Counted from the stretch's first letter, positions 16,155-23,658 are shown. The stretch: DNA of 39,648 nucleotides from Bacteroidaceae bacterium (GCA_017464345.1 JAFUAH010000002.1:1-39648), one strand, 5' to 3'. Made by a program: numbers and translations. The notes: generated by a model from the letters alone, not told the origin.

Positions 16155-16768
16155 CGTATGTTGAATTCCAATAGTTTCTTATCTTCCAAGTAGCCCACTA
16201 GATGATCCCCCTCCCTGACGGGGCCTACGCCAGCCGGGGTACCTGTGTAGATGAGGTCGCCCATCTTCAGGGTGAAGAAGCGACTGATGTAGGAGACTAT
16301 CTCGTCCACCCGGAACAGCATGTCTGCCGTATGTCCCACCTGCACTGTCTCACCATTCTTCTCCAGACGGAAGTGCAAGTCTTGCACGTCGGGCAGTTCC
16401 TCCTTCTTCACCATCTCTCCTACCACGGCACTGCCGTCGAAGCCCTTGCACAGTTCCCAAGGCAGCCCCTGCTCACGGAATCGACGCTGCAGGTCGCGTG
16501 CAGTGAAGTCGATACCCACCGTCACCTGGTCATAATAGCGGTGTGCCCACCGTGGGGCTATGCTACGCCCCAGCCGACAGATGCGCACCACCACCTCGGT
16601 CTCGTACTCACACTGCTGCGTGAAATTCGGCACAAAGAACGGCTTCCCTCCCGTGAGCAGCGCCGAGTCCGCCTTGGTGAAGATGACAGGCTCCTCTATA
16701 TGTAATAACGTACCAAGCAACTCTTTATTGTGCTTCTGGTAATTGAATCCAATGCCAAAAATCTTCAT
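16151..16768 (-). CDS. Fumarylacetoacetate hydrolase-family protein
   Basis: Small single-domain FAH protein (205 residues). Metal-binding residues are E56 and E58 in CEYETEVVVRI and D87 in GIDFTARDLQ. SLFT-like KADSALL, KGFDGSAVVG and IYTGTPAGVGPVREGD are all conserved signatures. Relatives act as acylpyruvases or oxaloacetate decarboxylases, or as isomerases of catechol degradation; the exact substrate cannot be told from sequence. It is the first gene of the operon with porU, porV and ispF. The promoter box ends only 8 nt before the ATG, so the transcript is nearly leaderless. Confidence 0.9.
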   Translation of the reverse strand: MKIFGIGFNYQKHNKELLGTLLHIEEPVIFTKADSALLTGGKPFFVPNFTQQCEYETEVVVRICRLGRSIAPRWAHRYYDQVTVGIDFTARDLQRRFREQGLPWELCKGFDGSAVVGEMVKKEELPDVQDLHFRLEKNGETVQVGHTADMLFRVDEIVSYISRFFTLKMGDLIYTGTPAGVGPVREGDHLVGYLEDKKLLEFNIR

Positions 16769-16776
16769 AACGACGA

Positions 16777-16816
16777 CAAAGATACAAAATATCTGCCAAA
16801 CGACAATAGCGGATAT
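16777..16816 (-). promoter_or_regulatory. Promoter of the FAH-porU-porV-ispF operon within a degenerate palindrome
   Basis: On the minus strand: TTG (16806-16804), 19 nt, TATCTTTG (16784-16777). The surrounding sequence CAAAATATCTGCC ... GCGGATAT (16785-16816) is a diverged version of the palindrome at 6981 and 10444, with the same CAAAATATC arm directly behind the -7 box and weaker pairing of about 8 bp. Confidence 0.65.
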
Positions 16817-16896
16817 AAAATATCCTTCGGGGATAATCTTTTATGGATAGATAACCTATAGATAAACCGAAACCCGTCTCAATTCGGAATTTATTG

Positions 16897-16904
16897 TAAT
16901 TTTG
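16897..16904 (+). promoter_or_regulatory. Candidate -7 box on the plus strand
   Basis: TAATTTTG fits TAnnTTTG and is followed by GCAAC, a common start-site context. I see no good -33 box 19-21 nt upstream. It would serve the small plus-strand ORF at 17025-17378. Confidence 0.4.
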
Positions 16905-17024
16905 CAACAAATTCGGGACAGGACGTTGCTTTTCCAACTACCCCACAATACAACAGATTCTACTCGTAGCGCTCGGATTGTCCTCTGCGACAAACGCTTT
17001 GCAGACAAAACAGAATATTATGAC

Positions 17025-17378
17025 ATGGCCACGACCGATTTCTGGATTCACCAGACTAAGGGGGACTACATTATTTGTACACTCAGTGACACGCTGAAAA
17101 CAGAAACTCTGGCAGGGCAGAGTGGAGAAGGTAGCAATAGAAAAGCCGTAGTAGAGTTCGGTTATACCAAAAAGGGTGGCGATGATGTCGTTTACTCAGT
17201 GGTAGATATGCCAGATTGGGTGAAGGTTAAGACGGATGCCACTGCGGGTATCACCTTTACAGCCGATACTCTTAATCGCAATATCGGGAAACGGCGTGGT
17301 GATGTAGTGGTTGAAAAGAAATATACTCATGAAGGTACGACATCCTACGACATGATAAGACTTATACAGAGTAATTAG
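17025..17378 (+). CDS. Orphan BACON-like fragment, possibly a gene remnant
   Basis: The open frame runs from 16902 to 17378. The ATG at 17025 is the first sensible start downstream of the candidate promoter and gives 117 residues. The C-terminal 75 residues (MPDWVKVKTD, ITFTADTLNRNIGKRRGDVVV, ending MIRLIQSN) resemble a BACON beta-sandwich: Trp near the front, a conserved Asn, then Gly-Arg and a final V/I-x-L-I-Q strand. There is no signal peptide, although BACON domains normally sit in secreted proteins. The codons upstream of the ATG (TRSARIVLCDKRF) also look like the end of such a domain. This suggests a fragment of a longer, decayed gene. The region is more AT-rich than its neighbours. 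Confidence 0.5.
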   Translation: MATTDFWIHQTKGDYIICTLSDTLKTETLAGQSGEGSNRKAVVEFGYTKKGGDDVVYSVVDMPDWVKVKTDATAGITFTADTLNRNIGKRRGDVVVEKKYTHEGTTSYDMIRLIQSN

Positions 17379-17545
17379 AAAGTTCATCAGGGCAACAAGA
17401 GAGTGCGTCAAAATAGAAAGAGTGCGCTTTGCACAGAAATCATTCAAATCTAGTTCAGATCTTTCAGCCTGTATGTCAGCACATCACCCTTAGAAATGAT
17501 GGGATGCCTACTTTCTCAGAATCGATTCGTTCCTTTACTATGTCG

Positions 17546-17573
17546 TCCTTGTCCGACAATTGTCGGACAAGGA
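17546..17573. repeat. Perfect 28-bp palindrome, first of a pair
   Basis: TCCTTGTCCGACAA is followed directly by its reverse complement, with no loop. A second copy with the same core starts 34 nt later. The two are separated by sequence containing CTTATGCT twice. No gene is present in 17379-17672. Confidence 0.9.
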
Positions 17574-17607
17574 TTGCTTCCTTATGCTGGAGGCTTGACA
17601 TCCTTAT

Positions 17608-17643
17608 GCTTTCCTTGTCCGACAATTGTCGGACAAGGAAAGC
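17608..17643. repeat. Perfect 36-bp palindrome, second of a pair
   Basis: GCTTTCCTTGTCCGACAA is followed directly by its reverse complement. The inner 28 bp are identical to the first copy. The arms CCTTGTC/GACAAGG recur in the 58-bp palindrome at 35180-35237, which has a different core. Confidence 0.9.
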
Positions 17644-17671
17644 GACAGATAATCATAAAAGGAGATAATAC

Positions 17672-17710
17672 GAAAAAGTCGGCTGTGCCATAACTGACAC
17701 AGCCGACTTT
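17672..17710 (-). terminator. Terminator of the rplM-rpsI-rpsB-tsf operon
   Basis: A perfect 13-bp stem (AAAGTCGGCTGTG at 17675-17687 with its complement at 17698-17710) and a 10-nt loop. On the minus strand it ends in a run of five T. It lies 37 nt past the tsf stop codon. Confidence 0.9.
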
Positions 17711-17747
17711 GCATAAAGAGTAAAAGCCTATATGCTCTTTGCTTAAC

Positions 17748-18740
17748 TTACTCTGCGCGGAGGGTAAAACGTTTGAAATCGCAGACGGTGAGTTCCTTGT
17801 CCACAGACTTCAGGTACTGCTCTACGGTCTGGTTCTTGTCCCAGATGTACTCCTGGGAGAGGAGGCAATTCTCCTTCAAGAACTTATTCAGACGGCCCTT
17901 AGCGATGTTCTCCACCATGGCGGCGGGCAAGTTGGCAGCCTTCTCTGCGCTGACCGTAGCGATGATTTCCTTGGCACGAGCAACGTCCTCAGCCGTAATC
18001 CAGCCCTTGGTCATGTTGCTCTCCATGTGGTCTTCGCTGTCCACGTGGGCAGGGTTGATACCGGCCTTACGCAGGGCAGCCTCTACGGCCTTGTGTACCT
18101 GCTCTTCCTTGGTCTTCTCGATGGCCACGTTGTACTCGTTGTCCTTCACCTCCTGGGGCACGCCAGCCTCGCTGACAGCCACGGGAGCAGCACTGGCCAC
18201 CTGCATGGCAATGTTCTTGCCCACGGTCTCGTCCTCTACAGCCTTGCTCAGAGCCACCATGGTGCACAGGCCGTTGCGGCCCATGTGGTTGTAGGTGGCA
18301 ATGTTCTCGGCCTCGATGACGCTGTAGCCGTCCAGTTCCATCTTCTCACCCGTGATACCGCTGCGTGCAACAACGGCATCCTGTACCGTAGCGTCGCCCA
18401 TGGGCAGAGCCTTCACTTCGTCCAGCGTCTTGCACTTGGCAGCCACGGCAGCGTCCAGAATCTGCTGCGTCAGAGCCACGAAGTCGGCGTTGTTGGCCAC
18501 GAAGTCGGTTTCACACTTCAGGGCGATGATGGCACCGAAGCCGTCGGCAGCCTTCACCAGCACGCAACCCTCGGCGGCGTCGCGGTCGCTGCGCTTGGCG
18601 GCAACGGCTGCGCCCTTCTTGCGGAGGTATGCTACAGCACCGTCCATGTCGTCGCTCTCGGCCAGGGCCTTCTTACAGTCGGCCAGACCGGCGCCCGTCA
18701 TTTCACGGAGCTTTTTGATATCGTTCATTGTTACGTCCAT
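17748..18740 (-). CDS. tsf: Translation elongation factor Ts
   Basis: Guanine-nucleotide exchange factor that recycles EF-Tu-GDP. The N-terminal UBA-like domain (IKKLREMTGAGLADCKKAL, residues about 7-26) and the core motif KCETDFVANNADFVALT, which contacts EF-Tu, are both present. Length is 330, as in other Bacteroidetes. The start MDVTMNDIKKL is kept at the first Met because the family in Bacteroidetes has a comparable short extension; Met5 is the alternative. It follows rpsB by 39 nt, a gap filled by an AT-rich repeat. Confidence 0.97.
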   Translation of the reverse strand: MDVTMNDIKKLREMTGAGLADCKKALAESDDMDGAVAYLRKKGAAVAAKRSDRDAAEGCVLVKAADGFGAIIALKCETDFVANNADFVALTQQILDAAVAAKCKTLDEVKALPMGDATVQDAVVARSGITGEKMELDGYSVIEAENIATYNHMGRNGLCTMVALSKAVEDETVGKNIAMQVASAAPVAVSEAGVPQEVKDNEYNVAIEKTKEEQVHKAVEAALRKAGINPAHVDSEDHMESNMTKGWITAEDVARAKEIIATVSAEKAANLPAAMVENIAKGRLNKFLKENCLLSQEYIWDKNQTVEQYLKSVDKELTVCDFKRFTLRAE

Positions 18741-18746
18741 AGTCGT

Positions 18747-18779
18747 ACAAATTCAAAATTAATCAATTCAAAATTCAAA
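18747..18779. repeat. AT-rich tandem repeat between rpsB and tsf
   Basis: Three near-copies of AATTCAAAATT-like units fill nearly all of the gap between the rpsB stop and the tsf start. It is of the same character as the repeats inside ileS and hisS. Confidence 0.55.
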
Positions 18780-19583
18780 TTACTCGGCAGCCTCTTCTTC
18801 AGCAACAGGAGCCTCAGCCTCATTCTCCTCGGCAGCCTCAGCCTCGCGGCCGTCCTTCTGGCTGTTAGCAGCGGCATCGGCATCAGCCTTCTCCACCTTA
18901 CGTTCCTCCAGTCCCTCGGCAATAGCGGCACAGCATGCTCCGAGGATAACCTCGATGCTCTTGCTGGCATCGTCATTTGCCGGGATCATGAAGTCCACGT
19001 TGTCGGGATTAGAGTTGGTGTCCACGATGGCGAAGACGGGGATACCCAGACGGTTGGCCTCACGAACGGCAATCTGCTCCTTCAGCACGTCCACGACGAA
19101 GAGGGCGCTGGGCAGGCGGTTCAGGTCAGCGATGGAACCAAGGTTCTTCTCCAGTTTGGCACGCTGGCGGGTCACCTGCAGAAGCTCACGCTTGGAGAGG
19201 TTGCTGTAAGTTCCGTCGGCTATCAGTTTGTCGATAGTGGCCATCTTCTTCACAGCCTTACGGATGGTGGGGAAGTTGGTGAGCATACCACCGGGCCAGC
19301 GCTCGATAACGTACGGCATGTTCACTTCGGCAGCCTTCTCGGCAACCACGGACTTGGCCTGTTTTTTCGTAGCAACGAACAGGATTTTCTTGCCGCTCTT
19401 GGCAATTTGCTTCATGGCTTCAGCAGCCTCGTCGATCTTCTGCACGGTCTTGTGCAAGTCAATGATGTGGATGCCGTTGCGCTCCATGAAGATGTAAGGA
19501 GCCATGGCAGGATTCCACTTTCTCTTGAGGTGACCGAAGTGGCAGCCAGCCTCCAACAATTGGTCAAAGTTTGTTCTTGACAT
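18780..19583 (-). CDS. rpsB: 30S ribosomal protein S2
   Basis: Structural protein of the small subunit. It begins MSRTNFDQLLEAGCHFGHLKRKWNP, with the conserved motifs YIFMERNGIHIIDLHKT, LFVATKKQA, RWPGGMLTNF and PVFAIVDTNSNPD. The last 50 residues are an acidic, alanine-glutamate-rich low-complexity tail (EAEAPVAEEEAAE), longer than in E. coli and of a type found in Bacteroidetes S2. It is followed by tsf as in most bacteria. Confidence 0.97.
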   Translation of the reverse strand: MSRTNFDQLLEAGCHFGHLKRKWNPAMAPYIFMERNGIHIIDLHKTVQKIDEAAEAMKQIAKSGKKILFVATKKQAKSVVAEKAAEVNMPYVIERWPGGMLTNFPTIRKAVKKMATIDKLIADGTYSNLSKRELLQVTRQRAKLEKNLGSIADLNRLPSALFVVDVLKEQIAVREANRLGIPVFAIVDTNSNPDNVDFMIPANDDASKSIEVILGACCAAIAEGLEERKVEKADADAAANSQKDGREAEAAEENEAEAPVAEEEAAE

Positions 19584-19738
19584 TGTGTTTCTTCTTTTTT
19601 AGTTTGTTTACTTTCTTTTTAATTCCATTTCCAGTTAGAATCAACCCGCGGGTAGTCCCCCGATTATAGGAGTCTCGTGGGTTTAGATGCTAAACAGCGT
19701 TTCGCAGTTCTTCGCGTGCGTTATTATATAAGGTATAA
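19584..19738 (-). promoter_or_regulatory. Structured leader between rpsI and rpsB
   Basis: This 155-nt gap has no ORF and no clear TAnnTTTG promoter. On the minus strand it contains a hairpin GTTTAG-CAT-CTAAAC and, next to it, AACCC-CG pairing with CGCGGGTT across a CGGGGGACTACCCG segment. S2 leaders that bind S2 protein are known in other bacteria; whether this one does so is inference. The last 45 nt before the ATG are A-rich and unstructured. Confidence 0.45.
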
Positions 19739-20125
19739 TTAACGCTTGCTGAACTGGAAGCGACGACGTGCCTTTGGACGTCCGGGCTTCTTGCGCTCCA
19801 CCTCGCGGCTGTCGCGTGTGATAAAGCCTTCGGTACGCAGGGCCTTCTTATCTTCGGCGTTGATTTTCACCAGTGCGCGGGCAATAGCCAGACGCAGAGC
19901 CTGGGACTGTCCTGTGTATCCGCCACCGGCGAGGTTCACCTTGATGTCGTACTTCTCCACTGCATCCACCGTTGTCAGGGGCTGCTTAACCACGAACTGC
20001 AGGATGGAGCTGGGGAAATATTCTGTGAGGTCTCTCTTGTTGATGGTAATCTTGCCCGAACCCTCGGTTACATAGATGCGGGCAACGGCGCTCTTACGGC
20101 GACCAAGTGCATTAACTACTTCCAT
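19739..20125 (-). CDS. rpsI: 30S ribosomal protein S9
   Basis: Small-subunit protein whose basic tail reaches the P site. ALGRRKSAVARIYVTEGSGKITINKR at the start, GGGYTGQSQALRLAIARAL in the middle and the terminal KKPGRPKARRRFQFSKR are canonical. The length of 128 is standard. It starts 9 nt after rplM. Confidence 0.98.
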   Translation of the reverse strand: MEVVNALGRRKSAVARIYVTEGSGKITINKRDLTEYFPSSILQFVVKQPLTTVDAVEKYDIKVNLAGGGYTGQSQALRLAIARALVKINAEDKKALRTEGFITRDSREVERKKPGRPKARRRFQFSKR

Positions 20126-20134
20126 GTCTGACTA

Positions 20135-20596
20135 TTATTTGTAGTTGTTGATATCGATTGTCTTGGGGCTCTGAGCTTCATGCTTGTGCTCGCCGCCTTC
20201 GTAGATGTAGAGATTGTTGATCAGACGGTCGGCCAACTTGTTCTTGGGGAGCATGCCCTTGATGGTCTTGCGCAACAGTTTCTCGTATCCGTTCTTCTTG
20301 GCGATGATGGATGCGGGGGTGTGCTTCTTCTGACCGCCAGGATAACCCGAATAGGTCAAGTAGACGCGGTCGGTCATCTTGTTACCGGTGATGACAATCT
20401 TGTCTGCATTCACGATGATTACGTTGTCGCCACAATCCACGTGGGGTGTGAAGTTGGGCTTGTACTTACCTCTCAGCAGTTTTGCGACCTTCGATGCCAA
20501 GCGACCCAGCACCTGGTCGGTAGCATCTACTACCACCCATTCCTTGGTTGCGGTCACCTTGTTCACCGAAACGGTCTTCTGGCTTAATGTGTCCAT
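20135..20596 (-). CDS. rplM: 50S ribosomal protein L13
   Basis: Early-assembly large-subunit protein. WVVVDATDQVLGRLASKVA, DCGDNVIIVNADKIVITGNK, YLTYSGYPGGQK and GMLPKNKLADRLINNLYIYEG are typical. The length is 153. It is the first gene of the rplM-rpsI-rpsB-tsf unit, with a promoter at 20790-20821 and a 190-nt structured leader. Confidence 0.98.
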   Translation of the reverse strand: MDTLSQKTVSVNKVTATKEWVVVDATDQVLGRLASKVAKLLRGKYKPNFTPHVDCGDNVIIVNADKIVITGNKMTDRVYLTYSGYPGGQKKHTPASIIAKKNGYEKLLRKTIKGMLPKNKLADRLINNLYIYEGGEHKHEAQSPKTIDINNYK

Positions 20597-20785
20597 TTTT
20601 TGTTTTTTGTTTTGTTCGTTACTACTTTTGGACGGTCACGGAGGGCCGCCCTTACTCCTTTAGGGACGAGTTTGGGGCTCGCCCCCACTTTTTGCTGCGA
20701 TTCACGAACCGTCCGTCCAGGCCAATGGTAACGGGCTATTCACACGCAGATTGGGCAGTATTTACCCTACCCTGATAATAATCGG
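20597..20785 (-). promoter_or_regulatory. Structured 5' leader of rplM
   Basis: On the minus strand the leader has a long-range stem GGACGG/CCGTCC closing the region about 20628-20720, with GC-rich hairpins inside (GGGG...CCCC near 20675-20690 and AGGGCGGCCCT near 20647-20657). The GC-rich, strongly paired part contrasts with the A-rich 35 nt before the ATG. An autoregulatory leader bound by L13 or S9 is plausible by analogy with other ribosomal operons, but no known motif is recognised. Confidence 0.5.
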
Positions 20786-20789
20786 CTTG

Positions 20790-20821
20790 CAAAGGTACAC
20801 TTTTTTAGCGAACCAGCCAAA
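20790..20821 (-). promoter_or_regulatory. Promoter of the rplM operon
   Basis: TTTG (20821-20818), 20 nt, TACCTTTG (20797-20790) on the minus strand, a near-perfect Bacteroidetes housekeeping promoter. Confidence 0.8.
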
Positions 20822-20837
20822 CATTATGCCGTCTTTT

Positions 20838-22091
20838 TTACTTTCCGGCTTTATACTTGCCTTCCGTGATGGTCTCCAACGTGAGGTTGCGATAGACCAT
20901 GTTGTAGCCGCCCTTCGAGGAATTGCAATGCGTTTCCTCCTCATAGAAGAAGCCCAGCGTGCCGTCGTGCTGCCACGCCATGGTGCTGTAGGCCGAGGGG
21001 AGCGAGGACACCTGATAGCGCCCTGTCCAGTTCGCTGCGAGGGCCTGTGGCGTGGCATAATCCTCGGGGGTGGAAAGTTCCTTATAGTAGATGCCTACAT
21101 TGGCGCGACCGGGGCCGAAAGGCAAACTCTGGAGCAGTAGATAAGTCTTGCGCTTGTCCGAGGTACGGACGACGGGCAGCAGCACGACCTCGCCGTTGCA
21201 GGAGTTCTGCACGGCCTCCACGCCCTGATTGTCCTTTCCGCTGAAAGCCTTCTCGCCCCACTGCCCCTGCGCAGTGCGCACATCGGTGAAGGTGAAGATG
21301 TTGTAGAATCGGCCACCCCAGGCGCGACTGCTCAGGAGCACCCGTCCGTCGGGCAGTTCCTCGCACTTGGGTTCGTCGCCACCGGGGACGGGCGACGCAT
21401 CCGTGCCACCCAGTATGCCCCAGGTCAGCCCGAAGTCGTCGCTGTAGATGACCCAGTTGGCATTCTCCTTGTCATTACGCGACACGCCGGCACAGTAGAG
21501 GCGATAGTACTTGCCCACCTTGACGGTGCGGCTCTGGAAGATGCGCCCGCTGCCCACGAACCAGGCCTTTATGGGGCCATACTTTCCCTGGGCCAGGGGC
21601 TTGTAGATGACGTCCTCGCCGATGTAGTCGGGCCGGCTCCAGGTCAGGCCTCCGTCGTCGCTGTAGAAGCGGGCCATGCCTTGATGGCGCTCCACAGTGC
21701 TCTGGCCGAAGAGCGGGCCGCCGGAACAGCTGATGAGCATCATGCGCCCCGACTTTCTATCGACGGCAATGGCTGCGTCGCCGTAGCCTGCCTCCTGGTG
21801 GCCCGGTGTCAGGTCACCGTCGCCCATCATCGTGGGAGGCTGATAGATGTTGCCCCACGTGCGCCCGTTATCGGCAGAACGACGGAAGTGGAGGTCGATG
21901 CGTCCGGCACCAATGTCGAAGTGACAGTAGCGATAGTCCGAGACGGCCACCAGCGTACCGTCCTTAGCCGTAGCGATGGCGGGGATGCGATAGGGTATGT
22001 CGTCCAGTGTCCGCGTCCGGAACACGTCGGTCTGGGCACTTGTCGCCAGGGAGAGCGACAAGAGGGAGAGCAATAGGAAGTTCTTTTTCAT
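20838..22091 (-). CDS. Exo-alpha-sialidase (GH33)
   Basis: Secreted or periplasmic neuraminidase that releases terminal sialic acid from host glycans. Signal peptide at 1-20 (FLLLSLLSLSLATSAQ). The YRIPAI motif with R35 is the first arginine of the triad. Asp-boxes are SADNGRTW (about 72), SDDGGLTW and SDDFGLTW. CEELPDGRVLLSSRAWGGR carries the conserved Glu and an arginine, and YSTMAWQHDGTLGFFYEEE the nucleophile region. Length 417 corresponds to the catalytic six-bladed propeller alone, without the carbohydrate-binding domain many gut sialidases have. It sits 117 nt downstream of hisS with no promoter that I can see, so it may be read through from hisS. Confidence 0.92.
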   Translation of the reverse strand: MKKNFLLLSLLSLSLATSAQTDVFRTRTLDDIPYRIPAIATAKDGTLVAVSDYRYCHFDIGAGRIDLHFRRSADNGRTWGNIYQPPTMMGDGDLTPGHQEAGYGDAAIAVDRKSGRMMLISCSGGPLFGQSTVERHQGMARFYSDDGGLTWSRPDYIGEDVIYKPLAQGKYGPIKAWFVGSGRIFQSRTVKVGKYYRLYCAGVSRNDKENANWVIYSDDFGLTWGILGGTDASPVPGGDEPKCEELPDGRVLLSSRAWGGRFYNIFTFTDVRTAQGQWGEKAFSGKDNQGVEAVQNSCNGEVVLLPVVRTSDKRKTYLLLQSLPFGPGRANVGIYYKELSTPEDYATPQALAANWTGRYQVSSLPSAYSTMAWQHDGTLGFFYEEETHCNSSKGGYNMVYRNLTLETITEGKYKAGK

Positions 22092-22099
22092 GGCAGATA

Positions 22100-22208
22100 G
22101 TTTTTTTCGTCGTTATTTCGGGATTTCGGGATTTCGGGATTTCGGCATTTCGACATTTCGAAATATCGGTATTTCGAGATTGCGAGACTTCGAGATTGCG
22201 GGATTTCG
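22100..22208. repeat. Degenerate 8-nt tandem repeat between hisS and the sialidase
   Basis: About eleven imperfect copies of CGAAATCC/GGATTTCG fill the whole gap. Three central units include the palindrome CGAAAT-ACCGAT-ATTTCG. The hisS stop codon at 22209 touches the repeat. No promoter for the sialidase can be made out in it. Confidence 0.85.
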
Positions 22209-23597
22209 TCAGTGCGGCAGCGCAGCGAGGAGTTCATCGGGCGAAAGGAGTTGCTGTTCGCCGGTCTCCATGTTCTTCAGGGTCAGTTTCCCTTCGGCCA
22301 TCTCGTTCTCGCCGACGAGGGCCACGTATGGGATGTGCTTCTGGTTGGCGTACTGCATCTGTTTCTTCATCTTCGTGGCATCGGGGTATATCTCGCAGCA
22401 GATGCCGGTCTGGCGCAGACGGGCCAGGATGGGCAGGCAGTAAGCAGCCTCCGCCGGGCCGAAGTTGATGAAGAGCAGGCGCGTGGCCGTCTCCACGGTG
22501 TCGGGATAGAGGTCTAGCTGATTCAGGACGTCGTAGATGCGGTCGGCCCCAAAGGAGATGCCCACGCCGGAGAGCCCCGGCAAGCCGAAGATGCCCGTCA
22601 GATTGTCGTAACGCCCGCCGCCGGTGATGCTGCCTATCTCCACGTCCAGCGCCTTCACTTCGAAGATGCAGCCCGTGTAGTAGTTCAGTCCGCGGGCCAG
22701 GGTGAGGTCGAGTTCAAATGAAGAATGAAGAGTTAAGAATGAAGAATTAAGCGTGTTGAGCACGAACTCTACTTCTTCGATGCCCTTGAGACCCGTCTCA
22801 CTGTCTTTCAGTGCGTCGCGCATTGTGGCCAGTTTCTCCTCGTTCGTACCGCAGAGCTGGATGATGGGCTGAAGTTTCTCGACGGCCTCCTCGGGCAGGC
22901 CGCTCTCGCGCAGTTCGGCATTCACGTTGTCCAGGCCTATCTTGTCCAGTTTGTCGATGGCCACGGTGATATCGACAATCTTGTCAGCCTGGCCTATCAT
23001 CTCGGCTATGCCGGTGAGAATCTTGCGATTGTTAATCTTGATGCAGACGCGGATGCCGAAGCGACGGAACACTTCATCGACGATTTGCATCAGTTCCACC
23101 TCGTTCAGCAGCGAGTCAGACCCCACGACGTCGGCATCGCACTGGTAGAACTCGCGGTAGCGCCCCTTCTGCGGACGGTCGGCACGCCAGACGGGCTGAA
23201 TCTGGAAGCGGCGGAAGGGCAGCGTCAGTTCCTCGCGGTGCTGCACCACGTAGCGTGCAAAGGGCACGGTCAGGTCGTAGCGAAGGCCCTTCTCGCAAAG
23301 TTGGGCGGCCAAGTGGTTGAGCGAAGAGGAGCCCCCGTCATCCGTTGCTCTCAGTTCCTCGTCCTTCACCCCCCTGAGGAAGTCGCCGGAGTTCAGAATC
23401 TTGAAGAGCAGTTTGTCGCCCTCCTCACCATACTTGCCCATGAGCGTGGAGAGGTTCTCCATGGCCGGGGTCTCTATTTGCTGGAATCCGTAGAGCGCAT
23501 AGACGCTACGGATGGTGTCAAAGATGTAGTTGCGTCGGGCCATTTCCACGGGACCGAAGTCGCGTGTGCCCTTTGGAATGCTTGGTTTCTGTGCCAT
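22209..23597 (-). CDS. hisS: Histidyl-tRNA synthetase
   Basis: Class II enzyme charging tRNA-His. The start is placed at 23597 ([16 protein letters not shown]), because the promoter at 23627-23658 lies inside the open frame that continues further upstream. PKGTRDF, motif 2 ([14 protein letters not shown], then [26 protein letters not shown]), the histidine-A motif ([10 protein letters not shown]) and motif 3 ([12 protein letters not shown]) are present; the anticodon domain follows. Length is 462. Residues about 283-294 ([12 protein letters not shown]) are coded by a degenerate repeat inserted just before the catalytic [14 protein letters not shown] segment. Confidence 0.96.
   Translation of the reverse strand: MAQKPSIPKGTRDFGPVEMARRNYIFDTIRSVYALYGFQQIETPAMENLSTLMGKYGEEGDKLLFKILNSGDFLRGVKDEELRATDDGGSSSLNHLAAQLCEKGLRYDLTVPFARYVVQHREELTLPFRRFQIQPVWRADRPQKGRYREFYQCDADVVGSDSLLNEVELMQIVDEVFRRFGIRVCIKINNRKILTGIAEMIGQADKIVDITVAIDKLDKIGLDNVNAELRESGLPEEAVEKLQPIIQLCGTNEEKLATMRDALKDSETGLKGIEEVEFVLNTLNSSFLTLHSSFELDLTLARGLNYYTGCIFEVKALDVEIGSITGGGRYDNLTGIFGLPGLSGVGISFGADRIYDVLNQLDLYPDTVETATRLLFINFGPAEAAYCLPILARLRQTGICCEIYPDATKMKKQMQYANQKHIPYVALVGENEMAEGKLTLKNMETGEQQLLSPDELLAALPH
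22717..22752. repeat. In-frame tandem repeat in hisS
   Basis: Degenerate copies of a GAAGAATGAA/GAGTTAAGAAT unit (10-11 nt). On the coding strand they read TTCTTCATTCTTAACTC-like and encode [11 protein letters not shown]. The peptide is almost the same as the SSLFTLHSSLL insert in IleS. Confidence 0.75.
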
Positions 23598-23626
23598 ATG
23601 ATGTTTTCTCTTTTCTATTCTATCGG

Positions 23627-23658
23627 CAAAGGTACGAATAAGCGAGCAAAATGCCAAA
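23627..23658 (-). promoter_or_regulatory. Promoter of hisS
   Basis: TTTG (23658-23655), 20 nt, TACCTTTG (23634-23627) on the minus strand. It lies 30 nt upstream of the chosen ATG. Confidence 0.75.

Noticed and set aside
17546-17643. A two-repeat CRISPR-like arrangement
   Set aside because: Only two units, each a full palindrome, with unequal ends and no Cas gene nearby.
17546-17643. Palindrome pair as the terminator of tsf
   Set aside because: A better hairpin with a T run already stands between them and tsf at 17672-17710, and the palindromes have no T run.
17739-19580. 613-residue open frame on the plus strand across tsf and rpsB
   Set aside because: It is the antisense shadow of two certain genes; its long length comes from their biased codon use, and the protein is a repetitive His/Leu/Val-rich sequence without a known fold.
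20652-20705. Possible 17-codon leader peptide with GTG start in the rplM leader
   Set aside because: It overlaps the strongest hairpins, has no ATG and no clear ribosome site, and ribosomal leaders usually work without a peptide.
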